Shown piece after piece: positions 1-6,774 of a stretch of DNA of 12,207 nt. The notes below the pieces were generated by a model. It saw only the letters and a list, made by a program, of their open reading frames with translations. It did no database searches and was not told the DNA's origin. Numbering within the stretch: the first letter of the stretch is position 1; each line of letters opens with the position of its first letter. This DNA comes from Nitriliruptorales bacterium (lineage in GTDB: Bacteria; Actinomycetota; Nitriliruptoria; Euzebyales; Egibacteraceae), in NCBI GenBank assembly GCA_007133145.1, contig SLNF01000244.1:1-12207 (forward strand), read 5' to 3'. A program made the position numbers and the translations under genes.

Positions 1-90
1 CGTCGGCGAGCCCCCGCCTGGCGCTGTCACCGCTGAGGCAGCCACCTGCATCGAACCGCTCAGCGCCGGCGCAGGCACCTCATCACGAGC

Positions 91-581
91 GTGAGCCTCG
101 AGGTCGTGCGAAGCGACACCACCGACCGGCCCGACGTCGACGCGGTCGTCAATGCCGCCAACGCCGAGCTGCTCCCCGGCGGCGGCGGCGCCACCCCCGG
201 GCCGCCGGCGCCGGCCTCGCAACAGGGTGCCACCCGCACGCCCCGCTCCGCTCCGGGAAGGGGGTGCTCACCGGCGGGCGTCGGCTGCCCGCCCCCCGTC
301 CTCCACTGCCTCGGGCCGGTCTTCGGCGTCGACCGGCTCGCCAGCCGGCGGCTCGCCGACGGCTACCGCAACGCCCTCGCCCTCGCCGAGGACCAAGGGC
401 TCGCCTCCGTCGCCTTCCCCGCGATCTCCGACGGCGCGTTCGGCCACCCCATGGCGACGCCGCCTCCAGCGCCATCGGTACCGTGACCCAGGTCGCGCCC
501 GAGCTCGACCCCGTTCGCCTGGCGCGCGTCGTCCTGCGCGACGGCGCCGCGCTCGAGGCCGACGAGGACGCCCGGGCAGCG
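91..581 (+). pseudogene. Macro-domain (ADP-ribose-binding) protein, frameshifted remnant
   Basis: Pieces of one macro domain can be read in order but in changing frames. Frame 1 from the GTG at 91 gives VDAVVNAANAELLPGGGG, the ADP-ribose-binding signature. Frame 3 (about 200-297) gives RAAGAGLATGC...GKGVLTGGRRLPA. Frame 1 again (about 298-455) gives VLHCLGPVFG...YRNALALAEDQGLASVAFPAISDGAFGHPM. Frame 3 (about 456-581) gives DAASSAIGTVTQVAPELDPVRLARVVLRDGAALEADEDARAA. The total, about 160 residues, fits a complete single macro domain. Residues normally between GGGG and RAAG (the xxGAI part of the phosphate-binding loop) also seem lost. Macro domains bind or hydrolyse ADP-ribose or O-acetyl-ADP-ribose. 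At least three frame changes make a functional protein unlikely; sequencing error is the alternative, though the neighbouring genes read cleanly. No good ribosome-binding site precedes the GTG. The family call is firm, the exact ends are approximate. Confidence 0.7.
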
Positions 582-666
582 TCCAGCGCGGACCGGCCGG
601 CACACCTCCGGGACCGACTCGCGGCAAGCCGCGGGGACACGGGCCGTGCGACCCTGGACCCAGCGC

Positions 667-1098
667 TCAGCGGGGAACCTCGGCGGTCGTGGTCTGGCCG
701 CCGTAGCCGTGCTCGAGTTCACGGCCCTCGACGATCACCTCGTCGACGCCGTCCGGGATCGCGAACGGTCCGCGCGTGCGGGTGAACGGCTGCTCGTCGG
801 CATGGTGGTGCGCGAGGTCGTGCTCGGCGAGCACCTCGCCCTCGGAGGTGAGGACTCGCCAGCCGTCGGCGTCGCGCTCCGGGGTGTCGTACGGCGAGGA
901 GACCGTCACGGCGATCTCGTAGTCCCCGTCAGCGGTCGCGGTGAGCTCGGCGTCGACGACGTCGGGGAAGCGCTGGGTGATTCCCCCGGACGCCTCGGGC
1001 TCGGCGGTCCCGCCGCCGGGTGCTGCGGTGTCCTCTGCGCCGCACCCCCACGTCACCATGGCGCACGCCACGAGCAGGACCAGCCAGCGGGTCGACAC
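667..1098 (-). CDS. Small putative secreted lipoprotein of unknown function
   Basis: The 143-residue protein has a short N-terminal hydrophobic stretch (residues 5-18) ending in Cys19 (VTWGC). It is followed by an Ala/Gly/Glu/Pro-rich linker to about residue 40 and then a soluble domain of about 100 residues rich in beta-type sequence (VVDAELTATADGDYEIAVTVSSPYDTPERDADGWRVL). I do not recognise a family. The lipobox is imperfect, with Trp at -2 of Cys19; LVAC at residues 9-12 matches better but would leave a very short signal peptide. The lipoprotein call is therefore inference. A histidine-rich HDLAHHHADEQPF segment near residue 95 could bind metal, which is speculative. The start is GTG with no clear Shine-Dalgarno. 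A TACCGT hexamer ends exactly six bases before the GTG, as expected of a leaderless actinobacterial transcript. It lies 132 bases downstream of the DUF421 gene on the same strand. Confidence 0.75.
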   Translation of the reverse strand: MSTRWLVLLVACAMVTWGCGAEDTAAPGGGTAEPEASGGITQRFPDVVDAELTATADGDYEIAVTVSSPYDTPERDADGWRVLTSEGEVLAEHDLAHHHADEQPFTRTRGPFAIPDGVDEVIVEGRELEHGYGGQTTTAEVPR

Positions 1099-1104
1099 GC
1101 GCCC

Positions 1105-1110
1105 ACGGTA
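1105..1110 (-). promoter_or_regulatory. Possible -10 element of a leaderless promoter for the small lipoprotein gene
   Basis: On the minus strand TACCGT is followed by six bases (GGGCGC) and then the GTG start codon. Transcription starting on the G of the GTG would give a leaderless mRNA. No good -35 hexamer is seen at the usual spacing, so support is spacing and hexamer only. Confidence 0.3.
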
Positions 1111-1153
1111 GCGCCACCGGGCCGCGCTGGACCGGCCTTGCGTCCGGCCGCGC

Positions 1154-1168
1154 GCGGTGCGACACCGC
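1154..1168 (-). terminator. Possible terminator hairpin after the DUF421 gene
   Basis: A perfect 6-bp inverted repeat (GCGGTG / CACCGC) with a 3-base loop lies about 60 bases past the DUF421 stop codon and before the lipoprotein gene. There is no T-tract, so this is a weak call. Confidence 0.25.
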
Positions 1169-1230
1169 CCGTCAGCGTCGACAGCGTCCCGGTGCGGCCA
1201 CCCGCTCCGACGCGGCGTCCCGCTGCAGCG

Positions 1231-1755
1231 CTAGCGCCCGCGCACCCCTTCGAGCGCGTGACCGTCGCCGACCTTGTCGGCGGTGATGATCGAGAACGCC
1301 CCGTCGGGTTCGAGCACGATCGTGTGGGCCTCGCCGAGCGACCCGAGCCCCTGTTCCCGAAGGTTGACGAGGACGTCGTCCTCGGTGAGCCGGTGCCGGC
1401 GCAGCGCGGCGTGTTGCAGGTGACCGTCGTGGTAGACGAGCGACGGGCGCGGGTTGAGCAGTCGGCCGACGGACCGCACGCGGGCGCGGAGCAGCACCAG
1501 CAACCACTGGATGGCGATGAGCACGCCGAGCGCGACGATCGCATCGACGACACCGACCTCCGTGGCGGTGACGACCCGACCGAACGCCGAGCCCAGCGTG
1601 ACGGCGAGGATGAAGTCGAACGTTGTCATCCGCGCGAGGGTTCGCTGACCGCTGATCCGCACCATGACGACGAGCGCGACGTAGGTCGCCGTGGTGACGA
1701 TGAGCGTGCGGGCGATCGGGGCCCATCCATCGGTGAGCAAGACGACATCGGCCAT
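1231..1755 (-). CDS. DUF421 / YetF-family membrane protein
   Basis: The 174-residue protein has three hydrophobic segments (about 12-32, 47-60 and 68-89) and then a soluble C-terminal domain (about 95-174). The sequence RISGQRTLARMTTFDFILAVTLGSAFG (33-59) is the hallmark of the DUF421/YetF group, which carries a conserved Gly-x-Arg followed by T-FDF and a small-residue LGS motif. The C-terminal part (PSLVYHDGHLQHAALRRHRLTEDDVLVNLREQGLGSLGEAHTIVLEPDGAFSII) matches the family's cytoplasmic domain pattern. Members are integral inner-membrane proteins; in Bacillus some are sporulation-linked, but the general function is unknown. The length is typical of shorter actinobacterial members. The ATG start has a G-rich ribosome site (GGAGGGGAG) ending about 11 bases upstream. 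It is probably transcribed alone or with the downstream lipoprotein gene. Confidence 0.88.
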   Translation of the reverse strand: MADVVLLTDGWAPIARTLIVTTATYVALVVMVRISGQRTLARMTTFDFILAVTLGSAFGRVVTATEVGVVDAIVALGVLIAIQWLLVLLRARVRSVGRLLNPRPSLVYHDGHLQHAALRRHRLTEDDVLVNLREQGLGSLGEAHTIVLEPDGAFSIITADKVGDGHALEGVRGR

Positions 1756-2185
1756 GGCGGACAGCGCTCCCCTCCAGGGACGGGCCTGAGCGACGAGGTC
1801 GTGGACCCCGACGGGGGCCCGACGGGCACGTCACAAGGTCGGACGGGACTCGCCGGGTCGAACGGACACGGCGCGGGCTAGGGCGATGGCCAGTCCCATG
1901 ATCCGGTTCCCTTCGGCGGGTGCTCGCCGCAGGCGCGGGCGAGCAGCCACCTCCGATGATCACCGTGCGCGGCGCCGCGACCCCCTGTCCCCCCTCGCCG
2001 GAACGGACGGGGCGTCAGCCTCTCCGCGCGAGCTCGTCCCGCCGCACCGACGATCGCGGGGGTGGCTGGACCTCGCTGAGCAGCCGTGCCCCTGGGAGGA
2101 GCGCGAGTTCGCCGGGCTGACGAGCCACCGGCGTCGGCGTCGTCAGTGAAGGCGCCCCTGCCGGCGCGGCTGGCGCGGCCCGGGC
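1756..2185. other. Intergenic stretch without a convincing gene
   Basis: Open frames here (for example 1886-2149 plus and 2015-2197 minus) translate to Arg/Pro/Ser-rich peptides with no recognisable domain and no good ribosome-binding site. The part nearest 1755 should hold the DUF421 promoter. It contains two back-to-back palindromes, CCCCGACGGGG (1806-1816) and GCCCGACGGGC (1817-1827), which could be an operator or chance in GC-rich DNA. I see nothing else I can support. Confidence 0.5.
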
Positions 2186-2212
2186 GACGCACGGCACGCC
2201 GGGGCGTGCGTC
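2186..2212 (-). terminator. GC hairpin, second of two downstream of the GH57 gene
   Basis: A perfect 8-bp inverted repeat (GACGCACG / CGTGCGTC) encloses an 11-base loop. A competing 7-bp hairpin (GCACGCC / GGCGTGC, 2194-2209) uses part of the same bases. There is no T-tract, as is common for terminators in GC-rich actinobacteria. Confidence 0.35.
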
Positions 2213-2230
2213 GAGTGGACCGACGCCCGC

Positions 2231-2261
2231 GACCCGCGCGCGGCACGGCGCGGGGCGGGTC
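2231..2261 (-). terminator. GC hairpin immediately after the GH57 stop codon
   Basis: A 7-bp stem (GACCCGC / GCGGGTC) with further internal CGCG pairing starts about 10 bases past the stop codon of the GH57 gene. The position and strength suggest an intrinsic terminator of the U-less type. Direct evidence is only the inverted repeat. Confidence 0.4.
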
Positions 2262-2271
2262 CGGTCGGGGA

Positions 2272-3726
2272 TCAGAGGTCGTGGGTGAGGACGTCGATGG
2301 CGCGGCAGGCGATCTCGGCGCCGTAGTCGGTCCAGCGGCCGGCGCCCCAGTAGCGGTAGCAGCTCGTCTCGGCGCTGAGGAGGTGGAACAGGGCCTCGCG
2401 GTAGCGGGGGTCGCCGGTGGGGACGCCGGCGGCCAGCGCTCGCTGCTTGAACAGCGCGCTGGCGCGCAGCATGGGGCTGAGCACGTCCTCGTAGCCGCGC
2501 ACCCAGGAGACGTCGCCCGTCCAGCTGCCGCCTTCCATGTGGAAGCGGTCGTCGGCGCGGGCGAGCTCGTCGACGACGCCGGCGAGGCGCTCGGGGCCTT
2601 CCCCGGGCTCGAGGCGCTCCCAGATGTGGTGCTGGCCCACCGGCTGCAGCGACGGCAGGTCAGTGCGCTCGAGGCCCGCGGCGTGCAGCTGCTCGAGCCA
2701 CTCGCTGACGTTGAGCCCGGGGGTGGGAGTGTGCGAGCTCTCGCGGACGACCTCGTGGTACTTGCCGGGGAACTCGTTCATCATCACCCCGCCGTTCTCG
2801 CCGTCGGCGATCTGGGTGACCAGCGGGGGGACGCGGACCCCGGCGATCTCGCGCGGGCCTTCGTCCAGTGCCTCGGCGTAGGGCTGCATCTGGCCGACGA
2901 GCTTGGTGTCCGAGCCTTGGGTCTTGATCACCGCGGTGATCTCGGCGGTCTCCCCGGTCGAGCTCGTGCAGGCCAGCCGGTGGGGCACGTGGGGATCGGC
3001 CACGCCGGAGCCGTCGGCGTGCTCGACGGTGTGCTCCTGGACGAGCACCCAGTCGTAGCCGCAGTCGCGCAGCGTGGCGACGAACGCGTGGGCCACGTCG
3101 GGGTCGTTGGGCAGCGCCATCTCCGCGGGACTGAACCCGCGAACGCGCTCGAGCGCCTCGAGCCCGAAGATCGCGGCGAAATGGTGCTGCCAGGCGCGGA
3201 CGTGGAGCGCGAAGTCCTGCACCGGCGTCGACGGCGCGACCGGGTGGCCCCACGCCGAGCCGAGCCACTCGACCGCAGCGCGCTCGTCCTCGCCGCGGAC
3301 AAGGGGGGACAACGCGTCGAGGACGTCGTGCAAGCCCATCGCCCTGAGGCCGTGCAGCAGCGTCCCTGAGTAGTCGAGCATCACCCGGGGGGCGTGCCCC
3401 TCGGCGAGCAGCGCGGGCACGAACTCGCCCATGCGCTTGTAGCACCAGTGGAACACCGGCGCGTTGTGGTTGTCCTCGACGTCGGGGTGGGCGAACATCC
3501 ACTGCAGGTTGCTGATCAGCGCGGCGGTGCGCAGGTCCTCTCCGCCGGCGGGGATGAGCGGCTGGTGCATGTGCAGCGCGATCGCGTAGCCGCTGTCGAT
3601 GCGGTCGAGCGGGACGCGGTCGCGCGCGACGGGCCGCTCACGCCCGCGCGCGACCGCTTCGGCGACGAGGTCCTCGCGCCCGCAGAGGTTCGGCAAGCCG
3701 TCGATCTGCTCGGGGAGGTCTCCCAC
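2272..3726 (-). CDS. Glycoside hydrolase family 57-type protein
   Basis: The 484-residue protein begins VGDLPEQIDGLPNLCGRED and then has IALHMHQPLIP (about 49-59), the N-terminal HxHQP signature of GH57. Other motifs are NAPVFHWCYKRMGEF (88-102), a DYSGTLLHGL segment, AWGHPVAPSTPVQD, GFSPAEMALPND (about 197-208, with Glu202 where GH57 carries its nucleophile in a W/S-P-x-E motif), QIADGENGGVMMNEFPGKYHE (about 305-325) and SCYRYWGAGRWTDYG (455-469). GH57 enzymes act on alpha-glucans (amylase, amylopullulanase, branching enzyme) in the cytoplasm; the substrate here cannot be told. No signal peptide is seen. The frame extends to an ATG at 3879, but those 51 extra residues are low-complexity. GTG 3726 has an AAAGGGG site ten bases upstream and the conserved N-terminus starts there, so I chose it. 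It lies downstream of the MetE-like gene but is separated from it by a hairpin and about 240 bases, so it is probably a separate transcript. Confidence 0.87.
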   Translation of the reverse strand: MGDLPEQIDGLPNLCGREDLVAEAVARGRERPVARDRVPLDRIDSGYAIALHMHQPLIPAGGEDLRTAALISNLQWMFAHPDVEDNHNAPVFHWCYKRMGEFVPALLAEGHAPRVMLDYSGTLLHGLRAMGLHDVLDALSPLVRGEDERAAVEWLGSAWGHPVAPSTPVQDFALHVRAWQHHFAAIFGLEALERVRGFSPAEMALPNDPDVAHAFVATLRDCGYDWVLVQEHTVEHADGSGVADPHVPHRLACTSSTGETAEITAVIKTQGSDTKLVGQMQPYAEALDEGPREIAGVRVPPLVTQIADGENGGVMMNEFPGKYHEVVRESSHTPTPGLNVSEWLEQLHAAGLERTDLPSLQPVGQHHIWERLEPGEGPERLAGVVDELARADDRFHMEGGSWTGDVSWVRGYEDVLSPMLRASALFKQRALAAGVPTGDPRYREALFHLLSAETSCYRYWGAGRWTDYGAEIACRAIDVLTHDL

Positions 3727-3931
3727 GGTGCTCGCACCCCTTTCGGCTACGGCGCTCAGAGGCTGCGTCGGCGACGTCACGGCGTTCGGAGCGGCCGGCG
3801 TCGTGGTGCTCGGTGGTGGGAGGCCAGGGTTCGATCCGTCGAGTGGCTGCCGGTGACGGCGCCCACCCGGTGGGGCCATCCTCGCGGGTGCGCCGCCGTC
3901 GCGCCACGGCGTACCCGCAGAACCCAGCGTG

Positions 3932-3949
3932 GTTCGGCCGTGGCCGAAC
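3932..3949 (-). terminator. Perfect inverted repeat after the MetE-like gene
   Basis: GTTCGGCC and GGCCGAAC form an 8-bp perfect inverted repeat around two bases (7 bp with a workable 4-base loop). It begins about 15 bases past the stop codon of the methyltransferase gene. No T-tract follows. It probably separates this gene from the GH57 gene. Confidence 0.42.
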
Positions 3950-3964
3950 GACGGCGCAGCGCCT

Positions 3965-5107
3965 TCAGAGCCCGAGCCGTTCGGAGGCCATCTCCGTGCC
4001 CTCGACGCGTGCGGCGATCTTGGAGAACGCGATGTCGCGAGCGAAGTCGGGCGAGCCGTGCTTGGGCTTCTCGTCGATCGAGAACGGGGAGAAGCCGCAG
4101 TCGTCGGTTGCGCCGAGCCACTCCACGGGGATGTGCCGCGCGGCGGTGACGAGCTCGTCGTGCACCTGCTCGGGCGTCTCGACCGACGGGTTCAACGGGT
4201 CGATCACGCCCATGAAGCAGACCTGCCCGACACCGTTGGCGTCGTCTCGGCGGTGCTGCCCGCAGAGGCGGTAGACCTCCTCGCGGTCGCGCTCGCTCGC
4301 GCACTGGATGAGGAAGTAGCCGGCGTTGATCTCGAACATCCGGCTGAGCAGCTGCTCGTAGGGCACCTCGGCGGAGTGCACCGAGTCCCGGTCCCCGCCG
4401 GGGCAGGTGTGCAAGCCGATGTCGCGGCGCTCGTCGGCGGTGAAGCGGTCGAGGACGCGGTTGTTGAGGTCGATGAACTCGTCGAGCATGCCGCGGCCGG
4501 TCCAGGGGTTGCGCGCGTCGTTCTTGTTCGCCAGGCGTCCCTCGGTGAAGTCGATCGACACCCGCGACGCGCCGGCGGCGAAGGCCCCACGGATGTCGCG
4601 TTCGGTCTCGTCGCAGAGATCGTCGAGGAACTGCTCGCGCGGGTAGCCGGGCAGGTCGCCCTCCAGCGGGTAGAGCAACATCATCATCGACGGGGCGATG
4701 ACCGCCTGCTTGAGCGGCTTGCTCGCCAGCGGCACGGCCTGCTCGACGAACTCCGAGGCGTAGGTCTGGTAGCGGAACGGTCCACCGGTCAGGCGTGGCA
4801 GCTGGCGGTGGTGCCCGTCGTCGAAGATCGCGAACAGCTGCCCGTCGGGCGCGAGGTTGTCGGCGAGCCCGGTGCCCCCGAGGGTCTCGACGAGCGGATA
4901 GGTCGCGAAGCTCGACGCGCGCTGCTCCCCGTCGCTGACGATCGGCTGGCCGGTCGCCTCCATGCGCTCGATCGAGTCCCGACAGGCGGCGTCCTGCTCG
5001 GCGGCGAGCTCCCCGCGGGTGATCTCCCCCGCGTCGTAGGCCGCGAGGGCCTCCTGCAAGCGCACCGGACGGGGCAGCGACCCGACGTTCTCGGTGGGGA
5101 TTGGCAT
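3965..5107 (-). CDS. MetE C-terminal-like (cobalamin-independent methionine synthase II family) methyltransferase
   Basis: The 380-residue protein corresponds to the catalytic C-terminal barrel of MetE, without the N-terminal half of the 750-residue enzyme. NVGSLPRP (7-14) and VSDGEQ (57-62) are family signatures near the barrel start. RVSIDFTEGRL (182-192) and GLHTCPGGD (231-239) follow; the latter supplies His233 and Cys235, and DDCGFSPF (335-342) supplies Cys337 as zinc ligands. The position usually held by the Glu ligand (ITIE in MetE) appears here as FLIQ (Gln268), so zinc coordination or the methyl acceptor may differ. Zinc enzymes of this family activate a thiol for methyl or alkyl transfer; homocysteine is the classical acceptor but is not proven here, and coenzyme-M- or other thiol-using relatives exist. 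The ATG start has AGGAGG eight bases upstream. I see no cobalamin or SAM riboswitch in the leader. Confidence 0.85.
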   Translation of the reverse strand: MPIPTENVGSLPRPVRLQEALAAYDAGEITRGELAAEQDAACRDSIERMEATGQPIVSDGEQRASSFATYPLVETLGGTGLADNLAPDGQLFAIFDDGHHRQLPRLTGGPFRYQTYASEFVEQAVPLASKPLKQAVIAPSMMMLLYPLEGDLPGYPREQFLDDLCDETERDIRGAFAAGASRVSIDFTEGRLANKNDARNPWTGRGMLDEFIDLNNRVLDRFTADERRDIGLHTCPGGDRDSVHSAEVPYEQLLSRMFEINAGYFLIQCASERDREEVYRLCGQHRRDDANGVGQVCFMGVIDPLNPSVETPEQVHDELVTAARHIPVEWLGATDDCGFSPFSIDEKPKHGSPDFARDIAFSKIAARVEGTEMASERLGL

Positions 5108-5135
5108 GAGAACGACCTCCTGATCCTCCGCAGCT

Positions 5136-5163
5136 GCCGGTGAGGGGCGGACGCCGCACCGGC
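5136..5163 (-). promoter_or_regulatory. Hairpin in the 5' leader of the MetE-like gene
   Basis: GCCGGTG (5136-5142) and CACCGGC (5157-5163) form a perfect 7-bp stem just upstream of the AGGAGG ribosome site. A short inner stem GGC/GCC is also possible. It could be a regulatory leader element, but it does not match a riboswitch class I know. Confidence 0.25.
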
Positions 5164-5472
5164 GGGCGCCGGGCCGCCGTGCCCTCGATCCGCTGCATGG
5201 GCCCTCTAGGGGTAACAGCGCCGGTGTAGGCGATCAACCCCCCGCGCTGGCGCATCGGCGACGGCCGCGGCGACAGGGGCGTGCGTCACCAGCGTCGCCG
5301 ACCTCGTCGACCGTCTCTGTGGCTGCCCCGAGCACGTCGCCGACGCGCCCGGTGCCACGCGTCCTTCGACCGATGATCCACCGACTCCAGGACAGCCGGA
5401 AGAGTCGCGGAAGCCGGCGGTATCCGCGCTCATCGCCACGGTCGTTGACGGCACGCTCGGGACCCGTCGGTC
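5164..5472. other. Intergenic stretch, possible non-coding or decayed sequence
   Basis: No convincing gene lies between the MetE-like gene and the VWA gene. On the plus strand one frame stays open from 5216 into the VWA gene and reads plausibly (TSVADLVDRLCGCPEHVADAPGATRP...), but it has no start codon before 5489, no ribosome site and no recognisable domain. Near 5447-5468 GACGG/CCGTC could form a 5-bp stem, extended by G-T pairs, just after the VWA stop codon; this is a weak terminator candidate. I found no IS ends or repeats. Confidence 0.4.
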
Positions 5473-6774
5473 TCAGCGGCGGGCTCGGGTGGCCGGCGGG
5501 TCGGTGCTGGTGTGGCCGGAGAGTTCGATCGTCTCGGCCCATGGCGGGGGTGGTGGGGCGGTTTGGCCGTCGGCGCGGGGGATGAGCACGGCGATGACGG
5601 TGGATCGGGGTGGGGGCAGCTCGGGCCAGGGGGTGAACCCGTCGGTGAGGACGATGATGATCTGGGGGCGGCGGCGGTGGCGGGCGAGGTGGGCGATGGC
5701 CGGGCGCAGGTCGGTGCCGCCTCCGCCGAGCAGGGGCAGGTCGGTGGCGTTGCGCAGGCGAGGAAGCGCATGGACGGTGATGTCGGCGGAGACCGCGATG
5801 AGGTTGTCGGGGCTGATGCCCGCCCGCCGGCAGATGGCGTCGAGCTCTGAGAGGGCCCGGTGGGTCTGCTGGTCGCTCATCGACGCTGAGGTGTCGACGA
5901 TGACCCCGACGGTCAGGGCCGGTGCGACCATGGCGGGGGTGAGCACGCGGGGGATGCGCCGGCGGCCCGGGCGGCGGTAGCTGGTGGAGAGCTGACCGGC
6001 GTGGACGGCGAAGGCGCGGCGGACGGTGCGTCGCAGCCGCTGCTGCCAGGGGATCTCGGCGGGGCTGAGGGTCGCCTCGGCCCAGCGGCGCCAGCCTCCG
6101 GGCACCTGCCCGGGGTCGGCGGAGGTCGCGTCGCGGATGGTCTCGGCGACGCTGCGGCGGATGAGGTCGGCGTCGAGCTCGGAGCGTCCGGCGGGCTCGT
6201 CGTCGTCGGGCAGCTCGTCGGGCAGGGCGATCCCCCCGGCGCCGGAGCCGCAGGCGGGGTCGTCAAGCTCGCTGGCCTCGGCGGGGTCGGGCAGCAGCTC
6301 GGTGAAGTAGCGCTCGGCGAGCTGGCCGTCGGGCAGGCCGAGCAGGTGGGGGGTCACCGCCCCGTCGGGCAGGGGGATCTTGCTGGCGAGGAGGTCGTCG
6401 TTGATCTCGGCGTCAGCGGCGAGGTTCCACGCCAGCGCGTGGGTGCGGGGGTGTTCGTGGTGGCGGGCGTGGTGGCAGCGCAGGAGGTGGCTGACCTCGT
6501 GCAGCAGCACGCCGGCGGTGCGTTCGGGGCCCCAGCGGGCCTGGGCGACCGGGTCGACGTAGAGCCGCCAGGCCGCATCGACCGCGAAGGTGCCGAGGCC
6601 ACGCCTGGCCACGGCGGTGATCTCGAACAGGGCGGTGGCCAGGTAGGGCATCCAGGTGAGAGCCAGCAGCCGGGCGGCGGCGAGGTCGTCGCGTTCCTCG
6701 GCCGAGAGCCGCCGATCGCGGGGCGGGGGGGCCGCGGCTGGCGTGTCGGCGTCGGGGCCGTCCTCAGGGGTCAT
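5473..6774 (-). CDS. Metallopeptidase-like (DUF2201-type) protein with C-terminal VWA domain
   Basis: This 433-residue protein has two domains. The N-terminal part (about 25-165) carries LLHEVSHLLRCHHARHHEH, an HExxH zinc motif at 92-96, followed by AWNLAADAEIND (115-126), whose acidic residues are likely the third metal ligand. This matches the DUF2201 putative-metallopeptidase N-domain. An acidic linker (about 163-205) follows, then a basic segment (about 228-275). The C-terminal VWA-like domain starts near 287 (LTVGVIVDTSASMS). MIDAS residues are D294-x-S296-x-S298, Thr354/Asp355 in GGGTDLRP, and Asp378 in VLTDGF, so the metal site looks complete. No signal peptide is seen, so it is probably cytoplasmic. 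Its ATG overlaps the TGA of the MoxR gene by four bases (ATGA), with no strong Shine-Dalgarno of its own, pointing to translational coupling. In this family the VWA protein is the usual partner of a MoxR ATPase. Whether it cleaves protein is unknown. Confidence 0.9.
   Translation of the reverse strand: MTPEDGPDADTPAAAPPPRDRRLSAEERDDLAAARLLALTWMPYLATALFEITAVARRGLGTFAVDAAWRLYVDPVAQARWGPERTAGVLLHEVSHLLRCHHARHHEHPRTHALAWNLAADAEINDDLLASKIPLPDGAVTPHLLGLPDGQLAERYFTELLPDPAEASELDDPACGSGAGGIALPDELPDDDEPAGRSELDADLIRRSVAETIRDATSADPGQVPGGWRRWAEATLSPAEIPWQQRLRRTVRRAFAVHAGQLSTSYRRPGRRRIPRVLTPAMVAPALTVGVIVDTSASMSDQQTHRALSELDAICRRAGISPDNLIAVSADITVHALPRLRNATDLPLLGGGGTDLRPAIAHLARHRRRPQIIIVLTDGFTPWPELPPPRSTVIAVLIPRADGQTAPPPPPWAETIELSGHTSTDPPATRARR

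Noticed and set aside
646..1881. 411-residue plus-strand open frame across the lipoprotein and DUF421 genes
   Set aside because: It is antisense to two better-supported genes and has no recognisable domain.
2086..3369. Long plus-strand open frame opposite the GH57 gene
   Set aside because: It is a mirror of the GC-rich coding strand; the minus strand has clear GH57 motifs and a good start.
3727..3879. N-terminal extension of the GH57 gene to the ATG at 3879
   Set aside because: The extra 51 residues are low-complexity; GTG 3726 has a better ribosome site and starts the conserved region.
3929..5143. 404-residue plus-strand open frame opposite the MetE-like gene
   Set aside because: No domain, and the opposite strand carries conserved family motifs with a strong ribosome site.
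5108..5230. Cobalamin or SAM riboswitch before the MetE-like gene
   Set aside because: I looked for their conserved boxes and found none; only a simple hairpin is present.
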